The notes under the pieces were generated by a model. The model had not been told where the DNA came from. It did no database searches and saw only the letters and a list, made by a program, of their open reading frames with translations. Below, one piece after another: positions 39,946 to 47,212 of a DNA stretch of 62,673 bases. The position numbers and the translations under genes are program-made. The DNA is from a virus. The stretch covers positions 1 through 62,673 of IMG/VR virus record IMGVR_UViG_3300010397_000009. One strand, written 5' to 3'. Each line of letters opens with the position of its first letter. Within the stretch, counting starts at the first letter, position 1.

Positions 39946-40587
39946 TTACTCCGCCTCGACGACCTCGGTGTTGTCCGCCTCGGCCTCAGCCGGCGCGTCA
40001 GTCGACTTCGCGGCCTTCTTGGCGTCCTTCTCGGCGGCGGCGGTGTTGCGAGCGGCAACCCGCTCACCCTTGGCGTCCCACCAGGCCAGCGCCTCGTCCA
40101 GGACCAGCAGGTTCACCCGGCTCAGGGCAGCACCCTCGGGCGCCTCGCCGGTCTTGAAGACCTGGCCATCTTTGGTCGACACGTAGGTCGGCATCGGGTT
40201 CTTGGAGTTCTTCTGGTTCAGCGTCGAGTACATCTGCTGCGGCGGGATCACGTTACCCGCGTCGCCCTCGCTCGGCATGCGGATCTTGCCGTGCTTGTTC
40301 TCGGCGCCCTGCGCCTCCAGGTGCTTCGTGAGCTCCTTGGCGAACTGAACCGGCGTGATGTAACCCTCCGGCGGAACGTCACGGGCCGGCTTCTTCTCGG
40401 CCTTCGGCTTCTCGTCGGTGGTGGTCGTGGTGCCCTCGGCGGGAGCGTCGGTCTCGTCGTCCAGGGCCTCGGGGACGTCGACCTCAGGCAGGTCGGTGGT
40501 GGCCTCGGCGTCGGTCACGGCCGGGACGTCCTCGTCGAATGGAGTAGTCATTTTGCGGTTTCCCCTCGTAGCTGCTTTGGTTGCCAT
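39946..40587 (-). CDS. GC-rich acidic/basic protein under the strongest early promoter
   Basis: 213 aa. Residues 1-70 are Asp/Glu/Thr/Pro-rich and disordered, residues about 72-175 form a folded domain (YITPVQFAKELTKHLEAQG, VLDEALAWWDAKGERVAARN), and the tail is Ala/Glu/Lys-rich. Base composition is clearly more GC-rich than neighbours. With TTGACA-17-TATATT upstream, it should be an abundant early protein, perhaps DNA-binding. ATG at 40551 is an alternative start. Confidence 0.7.
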   Translation of the reverse strand: MATKAATRGNRKMTTPFDEDVPAVTDAEATTDLPEVDVPEALDDETDAPAEGTTTTTDEKPKAEKKPARDVPPEGYITPVQFAKELTKHLEAQGAENKHGKIRMPSEGDAGNVIPPQQMYSTLNQKNSKNPMPTYVSTKDGQVFKTGEAPEGAALSRVNLLVLDEALAWWDAKGERVAARNTAAAEKDAKKAAKSTDAPAEAEADNTEVVEAE

Positions 40588-40604
40588 TGTGCTCGGACTC
40601 CTTA

Positions 40605-40665
40605 AATATACTCGGGTTGTTTGGCTTTGTCAACCGGTCAATTTGAGAATTTTCGCGGTCAATTT
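40605..40665 (-). promoter_or_regulatory. Strong early promoter with tandem AAATTGAC boxes
   Basis: -10 TATATT (40610-40605), 17-bp spacer, -35 TTGACA (40633-40628), 3 bp, AAATTGAC (40644-40637) and a second AAATTGAC 21 bp further up (40665-40658). Near-consensus σA promoter with the conserved phage box. Confidence 0.85.
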
Positions 40666-41097
40666 TTACCTGTTGTTCAGCTTGCCTGCCCACCAGTCCT
40701 TGCGGGACTTCCAGGTCGACTTTTGGTGCTTCCAGGACTCTTTGATCTCGTCCCAGAACGTTGTGGTCGTAGAAGGTGCAAGGATCACACCCGCGGCCGT
40801 TAGTGCGCGTTGTTCCATGTGCAACTGCACTGGGTTCTTACGTCGCCCAGCGAGCCACGATTCGGTCTTGGGCATTGCCCAATCGAAGGCCTTGCGGTCG
40901 AATTCGGCTGCACGCTTGTTGAACTCATCCCACTTGCTGATGACGACTGCGGCAGCCATTTGTAACGCATTGTCTTCGACGGCCCTATGTCTCCTCACCG
41001 AGCCCCACACGGGCATGGAATTGCGTTTGCGGTCGAACACCGTAACAATGGTGCCAACTCCGACGCTCGTATAATTCGATGCAAGGTATGTGGACAC
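40666..41097 (-). CDS. Unknown basic protein
   Basis: 143 aa, GTG at 41097 behind GGAGG. N-terminal β (SVGVGTIVTVFDRKR), middle helices, and a Trp/Lys-rich end (WKHQKSTWKSRKDWWAGKL), which could bind nucleic acid or membrane. Its stop touches the promoter box of the next gene. Confidence 0.65.
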   Translation of the reverse strand: MSTYLASNYTSVGVGTIVTVFDRKRNSMPVWGSVRRHRAVEDNALQMAAAVVISKWDEFNKRAAEFDRKAFDWAMPKTESWLAGRRKNPVQLHMEQRALTAAGVILAPSTTTTFWDEIKESWKHQKSTWKSRKDWWAGKLNNR

Positions 41098-41137
41098 ATG
41101 GACCTCCATTGGGCAACATTTTCCCTGTCACTTTAAT

Positions 41138-41187
41138 TTTATATGGTACCCAATGGTAAAAGCAAGGGGTTTTCTAGGGTCAATTTT
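41138..41187 (-). promoter_or_regulatory. Promoter upstream of the basic protein gene
   Basis: -10 TATAAA (41143-41138), 16-bp spacer, -35 TTGCTT (41165-41160). An AAATTGACC box lies further upstream (41187-41178), but not at the 3-bp position seen elsewhere. Confidence 0.6.
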
Positions 41188-41553
41188 TCAGGCACTTCGT
41201 TGGGCTGGTACCTCGACATGAGGCCGCTGACTGACGCGCATGTCCCGAATGGCACAGAGCGCGCTAAGCACAGCTGCGTCACGCTGGGCCCAACGATCGT
41301 AGAGCTGATTATCGCCGATTGCGAACTGGAGTTCCGGGTCGGCCTTACGATTAGACTGCCAATAAGGATCTGACTCCTGCAACTTGGGAGTCGATGCGAC
41401 CAACTGGAAGTACCGTGCACTAGCTTTACGTGCAAGGTTCCAGTTCTCAATCATCTCCGCGTACACCAGATGAATCTGTTTGTTCAGTTCAATCTGGGGT
41501 ACTGGATTGTATCGCCCTTCCTTCGGCGTCGTTCCCTTGACGAAGAGTGGCAT
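41188..41553 (-). CDS. Unknown helical protein
   Basis: 121 aa. Long helices with an aromatic IHLVYAEMIENWNLARKASARYFQLV centre and a basic end. Unknown. Confidence 0.65.
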   Translation of the reverse strand: MPLFVKGTTPKEGRYNPVPQIELNKQIHLVYAEMIENWNLARKASARYFQLVASTPKLQESDPYWQSNRKADPELQFAIGDNQLYDRWAQRDAAVLSALCAIRDMRVSQRPHVEVPAQRSA

Positions 41554-41562
41554 TTCCTTACC

Positions 41563-41643
41563 TCACTTCTTGTTGGCGATGTAGATCATGAACGCCATGA
41601 TGCCAAAGATAATGGCACCACCGATGATCGTTCTGAGCTTCAC
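41563..41643 (-). CDS. 26-aa membrane microprotein
   Basis: GTG at 41643 with GGAGGG upstream, overlapping the upstream stop by GTGA; stop at 41563-41565. Basic start, one TM helix of about 18 residues (IIGGAIIFGIMAFMIYIA), ending NKK. Coupling and ribosome site support a real gene. Confidence 0.7.
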   Translation of the reverse strand: MKLRTIIGGAIIFGIMAFMIYIANKK

Positions 41644-41822
41644 GTTCCCTCCTTTGCGCGCTGAATCATCTGCTCTACGAGCTTTTGTCTCTCGGCAAGC
41701 GCAGCCAAGCGCCGTTCATGGGCGAGCGCACCTTGGTGCATTTCAAGACTCCACGAACCCATGCGGTGATGCTCCTTGCAGTACTCACACCATCGCTTCC
41801 GGCACCACCATCGAGACATCAT
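41640..41822 (-). CDS. Small basic Cys/His protein
   Basis: 60 aa from the ATG at 41822 (GGAGG upstream). WWCRKRWCEYCKEHH near the start could bind zinc; the rest is a charged helix (HERRLAALAERQKLVEQMI). Probably nucleic-acid binding. Confidence 0.6.
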   Translation of the reverse strand: MMSRWWCRKRWCEYCKEHHRMGSWSLEMHQGALAHERRLAALAERQKLVEQMIQRAKEGT

Positions 41823-41842
41823 GTTCACCTCCTTTGCATTCT

Positions 41843-41917
41843 ATTATATAGGGTGGTCGGCTTGATGCCTTCCAACGTATCCAGGCTCAGGGACTGGATA
41901 CGAAGGGAGCCGTCAAG
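41843..41917 (-). terminator. Long hairpin followed by -10 element
   Basis: A stem at 41861-41917 with perfect CGTATCCAG/CTGGATACG core and CTTGA/TCAAG ends lies after the gene at 41.9 kb. It is followed on the - strand by TATAAT (41848-41843), the likely -10 of a promoter for the small genes below. No good -35 is visible. Confidence 0.55.
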
Positions 41918-42145
41918 CTACTTAACGCTGACGTCGATCATTGCTTTTGCTCGTTCGGCCGCTTTGACCAGGTCCGTCTCGGACACAGAGAAGTTGACAA
42001 CATCAACCTGACGCGTCCGTGAAGGCTCGGTCATCGACGCAAGTGTCTGTGACGGTGTTGCATTACGAATATCCGTTGACTCCATCGTGTACTCAGTGAC
42101 CTGCCGAATCGTAATGTCGGCGATGTACCGTACGCTTTCTTTCAT
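41918..42145 (-). CDS. Small unknown protein
   Basis: 75 aa from the ATG at 42145. Mixed strands and a helical end (TDLVKAAERAKAMIDV). Unknown. Confidence 0.6.
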   Translation of the reverse strand: MKESVRYIADITIRQVTEYTMESTDIRNATPSQTLASMTEPSRTRQVDVVNFSVSETDLVKAAERAKAMIDVSVK

Positions 42146-42147
42146 GT

Positions 42148-42462
42148 CTACTCCGTGTCTAGTACGTGGCCGTCTTGCGACAGACAGTACGTTGTTGTCA
42201 TGGTTGAATAACCCGACTGTCCGTTGCTGCCAACGTACCAACCATATGCAGTGATCGAACGAACGTGTCCGTCCATGGCACGGCAGTTCGCCTGCCACTT
42301 GTGATCCATGATCACGAATCCCGGAATGGAAATAATGAGGCCAAGCGCCATTACCACGAATCCGGCAACTGGTCCGTCGTCGCTATCCGACATTATGGTG
42401 AACACGAACCAAAGGAAGCCAAGGCCGAACACAATCACACCGGCCCAGAGCCAGCTATTCAC
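42148..42462 (-). CDS. Two-TM membrane protein with outer domain
   Basis: 104 aa. TM helices about residues 4-24 and 32-54, then an outer β-rich domain with two Cys. It heads a run of small membrane proteins extending to 43.45 kb. Confidence 0.68.
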   Translation of the reverse strand: MNSWLWAGVIVFGLGFLWFVFTIMSDSDDGPVAGFVVMALGLIISIPGFVIMDHKWQANCRAMDGHVRSITAYGWYVGSNGQSGYSTMTTTYCLSQDGHVLDTE

Positions 42463-42478
42463 TTTTGTTCCTTTCTTG

Positions 42479-42667
42479 TCAGTAGTCTAGTCTGTCCCAG
42501 ATAACTATACCCCACAAGATCAGGGCAACGATGCCTACGCCGAGGCCCATATTAACTGCGTCAGGGTCGACTGTGAATGCAAGTACCCAGCCGAGTGCAG
42601 ACAGTAGCGTCACAAGTATGGCTGTAACAAGTATAGTTCGTCTAAAACTCTCGACTGGATCCCTCAT
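42479..42667 (-). CDS. Two-TM microprotein
   Basis: 62 aa from the ATG at 42667 (ATGA overlap). TM about residues 9-31 and 40-58. Topology resembles small holin-like or exclusion proteins. Confidence 0.65.
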   Translation of the reverse strand: MRDPVESFRRTILVTAILVTLLSALGWVLAFTVDPDAVNMGLGVGIVALILWGIVIWDRLDY

Positions 42668-43026
42668 CGAGGGCTGTACATTTCGCGGAAGTCGATCTTG
42701 AGCTCGCCGCGCTTGGTCAGGACTGCAGTGATGCGGTAACGCCGATACGTACCGTTGGCCTGCTGAGACCACTGGAGCTCCTTGTACATCTTGGTGCCGA
42801 AGTCATCCTTCTCGCTCCGCCAGCCTTGCGCAGAGCCCTGAATGTACCGAAGGAACTCGAGCTGCCGACCTTCGTCGATGAGGGTGTTGAGCTCGCCCTC
42901 TTCGCCAGCGGCATTCCAGAGGTCTTCCAACGCGCCGTGCAGGAAGTCCAACGTCTCTTCCGTGCAGTCCATCATGATGCCCTTACCGTGGTAGTAAGTG
43001 CGGGTGTCTTCTTCAGCCATAGTCAT
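42664..43026 (-). CDS. Soluble protein within the membrane cluster
   Basis: 120 aa. Acidic helical N-terminal half (CTEETLDFLHGALEDLWNAAGEEGE) and a β-rich end (YRITAVLTKRGELKI). It overlaps neighbours by ATGA on both sides. Unknown. Confidence 0.65.
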   Translation of the reverse strand: MTMAEEDTRTYYHGKGIMMDCTEETLDFLHGALEDLWNAAGEEGELNTLIDEGRQLEFLRYIQGSAQGWRSEKDDFGTKMYKELQWSQQANGTYRRYRITAVLTKRGELKIDFREMYSPR

Positions 43027-43214
43027 TTCGTCTCCAGAGTAATGATCATTCCCAAGGCACCATAGACTATGATGCCGAAGCCAATGCCGAGGAACACAAT
43101 AGCGCTAGTTGCACCTAGCCAGTAGCTGATCTGGTCGACAATATTCCAAAGGTAAATGGCACTCCCCATTAGAACAATGCCGAATACGAGTGAGGCGACG
43201 TAGCTAGCCATCAT
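43023..43214 (-). CDS. Two-TM microprotein
   Basis: 63 aa almost wholly hydrophobic: TM about 5-25 and 33-58. ATGA overlap with the gene below. Unknown. Confidence 0.65.
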   Translation of the reverse strand: MMASYVASLVFGIVLMGSAIYLWNIVDQISYWLGATSAIVFLGIGFGIIVYGALGMIITLETK

Positions 43215-43453
43215 GATCCATCATGTCCGCTCACGTACGTGTTGTCCGACGTCAGGCACACTTCGCTGTTGTTGAACTTCACGATGTGATTACCTGCTGC
43301 CTGACAGTCGTGCTCGAAGTTGTGCTGCTGTGTCTCGAAGTGGATCACGAGAATCACAGCCGTGACAACAGCAGCGAGGGTAATGAACAGAAGAAAGCCA
43401 ACGTCTCCGAGCCATTTCCAAACAGCTTCTGGAAATGACCTCTGTGTTTTCAA
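43211..43453 (-). CDS. Single-TM protein with outer Cys domain
   Basis: 80 aa. N-terminal cytoplasmic RSFPEAVWKW, TM about 16-38, and an outer part with two Cys (HDCQAAG, EVCLTSD) that can form a disulfide. It is the most upstream gene of the membrane run. Confidence 0.65.
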   Translation of the reverse strand: MKTQRSFPEAVWKWLGDVGFLLFITLAAVVTAVILVIHFETQQHNFEHDCQAAGNHIVKFNNSEVCLTSDNTYVSGHDGS

Positions 43454-43584
43454 AGGACACTCCTTCCATGAGGGGTTTATTGTGTCCAGAGTCCAACGGG
43501 GGTGTGGAGCTCCGTTGGATGCATTCCCGCGTATTTGCCTACTTGAGACTCACATGCGTGAATGCATCCTGCGCAACCGACACA

Positions 43585-43839
43585 CTAATCTTCGTTGAAC
43601 GTCGCCTTGATATTCTCGCGGCCGCCGCGCACTCGTTGGTAGCCTTCTTGCCAGTGTTCAATCAGAATGTTGTTCGTAGGCAAGTAGACAACGAACTCGC
43701 ACCACTTGCACTCGTACTTGTCTGCATAGATCTTGTAGTACGAACCCCAGCTAGCTTCCATCTCGATTAGCACGCCGACGGAAACGCATTCCATCTCGCG
43801 GTTGTCCTTGCCACAAAGGACCTTAGGAATGTGCGGCAT
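43585..43839 (-). CDS. Small unknown protein
   Basis: 84 aa. α/β with a CKWC pair and a basic VRGGRENIKA stretch. A 130-bp gap follows it, holding a CCAACGG/CCGTTGG hairpin and no convincing gene. Confidence 0.6.
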   Translation of the reverse strand: MPHIPKVLCGKDNREMECVSVGVLIEMEASWGSYYKIYADKYECKWCEFVVYLPTNNILIEHWQEGYQRVRGGRENIKATFNED

Positions 43840-43848
43840 GTTCTACCC

Positions 43849-44016
43849 CTAGGCTGTCAGCCATTCAGCATTAGTGACATTGCCACCGCTGAATAGATTT
43901 AGGGCGTCGTCGGTGTCGACGAGCACCTCGTTTGGTGGTACATCGAACTCAACGCGCAGGACTCGGGTGTAGGGGACACCGTCCTCCATCAGCGCGAACG
44001 TGATTACGGCTTCCAT
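43849..44016 (-). CDS. Small acidic protein
   Basis: 55 aa from the ATG at 44016, overlapping the lipoprotein end. β-rich start (AVITFALMEDGVPYTRVLRV) and an acidic loop. Unknown. Confidence 0.6.
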   Translation of the reverse strand: MEAVITFALMEDGVPYTRVLRVEFDVPPNEVLVDTDDALNLFSGGNVTNAEWLTA

Positions 44017-44324
44017 TTGTCGCCCACCTTTACGGCGTCGTAATAGGACTTCTGAACTGCTTCGCAGGTCTCTGCACCACCCTTCTTGGCATGGCACACA
44101 AGCCACTGCTCATCGACGCGGCAAACTGCCATCGTCTTGTCATTGCTCGAGACCGTCCATACGCCGTGGTCGATCACGTGACACTTATCTTCATTGAACT
44201 GCGTAGTCTTGGCGTCATAAAGCACGGCCTCGACGTGTTCCTTGCGAGTGACCTTGTCAGTCGTCAGGTTACAGGCGCTCAACGTTAGCACGCTGACCAG
44301 GGACAGTGCCGCTAGCCGCTTCAT
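44004..44324 (-). CDS. Phage lipoprotein 1
   Basis: 106 aa from the ATG at 44324. MKRLAALSLVSVLTLSAC gives a signal peptide and lipobox (LSAC, cut before Cys18). The mature part is β-rich with several Cys and a Trp. Phage lipoproteins often block later phages at the cell surface; an exclusion role is inferred. Confidence 0.75.
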   Translation of the reverse strand: MKRLAALSLVSVLTLSACNLTTDKVTRKEHVEAVLYDAKTTQFNEDKCHVIDHGVWTVSSNDKTMAVCRVDEQWLVCHAKKGGAETCEAVQKSYYDAVKVGDKWKP

Positions 44325-44463
44325 CCATTTCCTCCAGGCGCTTACGAATTCGTTCCAAGATTTGCTTTGCGAGTGCCAGCTTCTCGTACAAGTCCTGTGC
44401 CAGCCGTTCAGCTTCGGCGAAAGACTCCTTGATCGCGGCAATCTTTTCTTCGGTACTCTGCAT
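44269..44463 (-). CDS. Coiled-coil protein overlapping the lipoprotein
   Basis: 64 aa, highly charged helical (EEKIAAIKESFAEAERLAQDLYEKLA), overlapping the lipoprotein start by 56 bases in another frame. Probably a small oligomeric accessory protein. Confidence 0.6.
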   Translation of the reverse strand: MQSTEEKIAAIKESFAEAERLAQDLYEKLALAKQILERIRKRLEEMDEAASGTVPGQRANVERL

Positions 44464-44465
44464 GT

Positions 44466-44747
44466 TTATCCCTTTAGGATTCGAATGCGGTCTTGTTCCA
44501 AGTCTTGAGTGTACACGGGAGCAATGTACCTACGCCCGACCATGAGGTTCAAGTAGTGATACGATTGAACCCAACGCTGTCCGGTATTACACTTGCCGCA
44601 TTCATCTTCAGGATGGCCGTGTAGGAGATAGGCTTTTAGTACTTGCACTTTCTCCTGCGTTGACTTCGGTTTCAAGCCGAGGCGTATCGCTCGCCACGTA
44701 CCACATTTCCCGGCTGCTTGAATGGCTGAGCGTGTCAGGAGTGCCAT
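44466..44747 (-). CDS. Small unknown protein
   Basis: 93 aa; ATG overlaps the upstream stop (TAATG). HPEDECGKCNTGQRW may form a zinc site; aromatic end (YHYLNLMVGRRYI). Unknown. Confidence 0.6.
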   Translation of the reverse strand: MALLTRSAIQAAGKCGTWRAIRLGLKPKSTQEKVQVLKAYLLHGHPEDECGKCNTGQRWVQSYHYLNLMVGRRYIAPVYTQDLEQDRIRILKG

Positions 44748-44935
44748 TAATCGTCGCCATCGACTTCTGACACCTGCCCATATGCGTCGGGTCGAACGTG
44801 TACCCGTTGCAGTACGGACAGCTCAGTCGCGCCGACCTCATTGTCGATCTCACTTTGCGTCCTCCAGCTACAGGGAACGTACTGGCACGTGCAACAGCCA
44901 CGGCCAGCCGTCCAGTGCTTACAATGCTTGTGCAT
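44747..44935 (-). CDS. Cys/His-rich microprotein
   Basis: 62 aa. HKHCKHWTAGRGCCTCQYVPCSW gives six Cys and three His in the first half, a probable zinc site. Coupled to both neighbours. Confidence 0.6.
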   Translation of the reverse strand: MHKHCKHWTAGRGCCTCQYVPCSWRTQSEIDNEVGATELSVLQRVHVRPDAYGQVSEVDGDD

Positions 44936-44937
44936 CG

Positions 44938-45255
44938 CTAAACCGCTGCTCCATAGTCGTCGATAATCCAGACCTTGTAGTCGTACGGACCAGCGAGTAC
45001 CTCGTAGTCATCGTCATCGAAGCCAGATTCAGTTCCAATCCAGCTCTTCGAAGAAGTGCCGTGCCACTTAATACAAACGATCTGGCCCTTCAGGTCGCCA
45101 CCCGCATGCAAGTCGGCAACACAGCCCATCGCGAGGATCAGCTGATCGTCACCGCACTCGCTGCGAATGCCTTCGCTGTTGATGCGCATTCCGTAACGGC
45201 GCGTGAGGACCTCGTTCGGAACGAAGTCGAATTCCTCTTTGTCTCTGTCGTTCAT
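44938..45255 (-). CDS. Small unknown protein
   Basis: 105 aa, first gene after the promoter at 45.3 kb. Acidic ends (DDDDYEVLAGPYDYKVWIIDD) and a β core with two Cys. Unknown. Confidence 0.62.
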   Translation of the reverse strand: MNDRDKEEFDFVPNEVLTRRYGMRINSEGIRSECGDDQLILAMGCVADLHAGGDLKGQIVCIKWHGTSSKSWIGTESGFDDDDYEVLAGPYDYKVWIIDDYGAAV

Positions 45256-45293
45256 TCGTACTCCTTTCCCTAGCAGATTTTGCTGTTACATTT

Positions 45294-45322
45294 ATTATAT
45301 ATGGTAAAACAAAGAAAAGCAA
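45294..45322 (-). promoter_or_regulatory. Promoter
   Basis: -10 TATAAT (45299-45294), 17-bp spacer, -35 TTGCTT (45322-45317). Shares TTGCTTTT and ACCATATA with the promoter at 41.15 kb, but has no AAATTG box at the usual place. Confidence 0.7.
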
Positions 45323-45351
45323 GGAACAGACTCTTGGATCTTTTTACGTCC

Positions 45352-45576
45352 CTATCGAATGTAGTTGGCAAAGAAGTAGCCAGACCAGAAGTGAGCCCAA
45401 GTCTTATCTTCAGGCGACAACTCACTGCTCTCGTCAATGATAGCTTGGGCGCGCCTAACGTCCTCCAAGAAGAATGGATCGAACGAAACGATCTCCTCTT
45501 CGGAGTGTTCCTCGAACAGGTAGATCATACTACCGATCTCCTGGATGAGATACCGATCACTTGGCAGGCGTGCCAT
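45352..45576 (-). CDS. Small unknown protein
   Basis: 74 aa, acidic and helical (EEHSEEEIVSF, EDVRRAQAIIDES), with an aromatic end (WAHFWSGYFFANYI). Unknown. Confidence 0.6.
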   Translation of the reverse strand: MARLPSDRYLIQEIGSMIYLFEEHSEEEIVSFDPFFLEDVRRAQAIIDESSELSPEDKTWAHFWSGYFFANYIR

Positions 45577-45802
45577 TTAGACTCCTCAGGTACTCAACGA
45601 CTTCACGCCGTTGTCCATGTATTGCTATGACATGTGTTGTCAGTTCGCGGTTCGATACGCTTTTCTTCGGATCAGCGGACCTAAGATCGCCCAGGTTGCA
45701 GAAGTTACATTCGTAACCCCAGCCACCCATCATGCCAGGCTTCCCAGGTCCGCCTCTCCAACGCGTAATTCCGAACTCTTTCGGGGGATCACCCTCAGCC
45801 AC
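45557..45802 (-). CDS. Zinc-finger-like small protein
   Basis: About 81 aa with a GTG at 45802 as likely start; an ATG at 45847 would add 15 residues inside the upstream gene. Gly-rich GITRWRGGPGKPGMMGGWGYE, then CNFC...HVIAIH (CxxC plus HxxxxH), resembling a C2H2-like finger with long spacer. Start uncertain. Confidence 0.55.
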   Translation of the reverse strand: MAEGDPPKEFGITRWRGGPGKPGMMGGWGYECNFCNLGDLRSADPKKSVSNRELTTHVIAIHGQRREVVEYLRSLNGTPAK

Positions 45803-46127
45803 GACACGAACCGTCGCAGTAGACAGTTTCGCCCATATGCGCACCATCAAGCGACTCGTGCCCGTCACACTCGGGCTTCTCACCATCAGAGCTCCACACC
45901 GCGAAGTGTGCAGCGGCCTCTCTGGCGACGCGACAAGCGAGTTCAAGACTACGAACACTTCGGTCCAGGTAGTGGGCTGAGTCAACCAACTGCAGGACGT
46001 CGTACATGAACCGAGCGAACTCTTGCTCCTGTCTAGTTAGACCCTCCATTGCGTTCTTGGCTAGCGGTGACGTGCCCCATTCTCGTTCGTATTTCTGTGC
46101 GAACTCTTCACGACTGATTGCTCGCAT
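45795..46127 (-). CDS. Unknown protein
   Basis: 110 aa, helical first 75 residues (EEFAQKYEREWG, FARFMYDVLQLVD), then a Cys/His-bearing end (CDGHESLDGAHMG...CDGSC). Its start lies about 20 bases from element D, which is inverted here. Confidence 0.6.
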   Translation of the reverse strand: MRAISREEFAQKYEREWGTSPLAKNAMEGLTRQEQEFARFMYDVLQLVDSAHYLDRSVRSLELACRVAREAAAHFAVWSSDGEKPECDGHESLDGAHMGETVYCDGSCRG

Positions 46128-46146
46128 CCTAACCTCTCTTCTAAAC

Positions 46147-46274
46147 TAGCAGCTACAGTTTAGACTCAAAATAGACTGAGTCTCTTGAAGTCTAACCTAT
46201 GGAACGTAGCTCTAGCGGGTAGCTCTACGGGCTAGATGACCTACTAGGTTAGACTTTAAGTTAGACTGTGAGTC
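46147..46274 (+). repeat. Dispersed structured element, copy D (inverted)
   Basis: Sense on the + strand although all nearby genes are on the - strand. Flank TAGCAGCT, arm 1 GTTTAGACTC from 46158, arm 2 at 46178-46197, inner AGCTCTACGGGCTAG, and arm 3 GGTTAGACTTTAAG at 46247-46274. The orientation was judged from arm 1 and the flank, which match B, C and E in this direction only. Confidence 0.82.
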
Positions 46275-46285
46275 GATTGACTCGC

Positions 46286-46314
46286 TATGGCGTCAGACAT
46301 GGCCTGACGCCATA
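46286..46314. terminator. Perfect hairpin beside element D
   Basis: TATGGCGTCAG (46286-46296) and CTGACGCCATA (46304-46314) pair perfectly over 11 bp with a 7-nt loop, immediately after the gene at 46.32 kb (- strand). There is no U-run, so RNA stability or weak termination is likely. Confidence 0.6.
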
Positions 46315-46319
46315 ACGTG

Positions 46320-46574
46320 CTAATCGTTCTTGTAGCCCCAGTACATCTGTGCAAGCTTCTCTTGATCTTCGGGGTTGGCCGCGTTAAGTTCCTCGACCAT
46401 CTCGATAATCGCGTCCTTGTACTTCTGATAGACGAACGTTTCGAGGTCGTCGAACGGCACATTGGCCGCGTTGACTCGCTCACCTGCAGGACCGACTTCG
46501 ATCACAGTCACGTGACCCTTGTAGTCACCATCATGACTGAAGCCGGTCTTTTCGAGAAAGAACGAATGCGACAT
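46320..46574 (-). CDS. Small unknown protein
   Basis: 84 aa from the ATG at 46574 (TAATG). α/β with VTVIEVGPAGERVNAAN; acidic helical end. Unknown. Confidence 0.6.
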   Translation of the reverse strand: MSHSFFLEKTGFSHDGDYKGHVTVIEVGPAGERVNAANVPFDDLETFVYQKYKDAIIEMVEELNAANPEDQEKLAQMYWGYKND

Positions 46575-46843
46575 TAGTCCTCCACATCGCCAACGATGGT
46601 CAAGTGGCTTTCGCCTTCGAACCGCTGCCAAGTCTCGATGTGGTTCCGCTCCATGTGAACGAGCATGTACGCCATGGTGCGCGTCTCGTCAGTGTCCTTC
46701 GACTTCGTCGCCTCGTCGATCACGAGATCACGAAAGCGATCCAGCCGCGCGTCGTCGTCCTCCGAAATGAAGCTTTCGAAGCGCCACGACTTGTACTCAT
46801 GCGTCTGCAGAAGCGTGAACGCCGCGAATACGTTAGTTGCCAT
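46574..46843 (-). CDS. Small acidic helical protein
   Basis: 89 aa from the ATG at 46843. Acidic, helical, with a DARLDRFRDLVIDEATKS core. Coupled to both neighbours. Confidence 0.6.
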   Translation of the reverse strand: MATNVFAAFTLLQTHEYKSWRFESFISEDDDARLDRFRDLVIDEATKSKDTDETRTMAYMLVHMERNHIETWQRFEGESHLTIVGDVED

Positions 46844-47025
46844 TACAGCCTCCAAAACTGCATTGTGTCCATGTTCCATGTAAACTGCTGTTGCTTCTTA
46901 GTGTTCAGTCCCCGGATGATAGCGGCCCGTCCTGTGGTGTAGTGTATAGCCACCAGGGTCCCGCGTATGGGTTGAATAATTTCGAAGCCTCGCAGTACGT
47001 CAGTCAGTGTTTTCGGTCTGACCAT
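46843..47025 (-). CDS. Small basic protein
   Basis: 60 aa from the ATG at 47025. Basic RPKTLTDVLRGF start and a Gln/Trp-rich end (KKQQQFTWNMD). May bind RNA or DNA. Start overlaps the upstream gene by 26 bases. Confidence 0.55.
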   Translation of the reverse strand: MVRPKTLTDVLRGFEIIQPIRGTLVAIHYTTGRAAIIRGLNTKKQQQFTWNMDTMQFWRL

Positions 47026-47212
47026 TGTCTTTCCATTCCTCGGTGGTCTCTTCCCAAACACTTACGACCTTGAAGTTGAAGAGTTGGTCGCCGTACGTTT
47101 CGCGGTTACGGTCGACAGCTTGTTGAGCAGAGTAAGCCTTGCCTCGAGTTGTGAACTCGACTGTGTCGCCTGTGTGATCCATGTACGAGGAGGCGACCAG
47201 GTACATTTTCAT
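47000..47212 (-). CDS. Small unknown protein
   Basis: 70 aa from the ATG at 47212. β-α-β pattern (YLVASSYMDHTGDTVEFTTRGKAYSAQQAVDR, residues about 3-33) of a small stress-related or dimer fold; acidic end. Confidence 0.6.
   Translation of the reverse strand: MKMYLVASSYMDHTGDTVEFTTRGKAYSAQQAVDRNRETYGDQLFNFKVVSVWEETTEEWKDNGQTENTD

Noticed and set aside
40418-41074. + strand frame across the 40.6 kb promoter
   Set aside because: Would run through a well-defined - strand promoter and two genes; composition is that of a shadow frame.
44608-44901. Third - strand frame over the zinc microprotein genes
   Set aside because: The overlapping frames at 44466 and 44747 show stop/start coupling with neighbours; this one does not.
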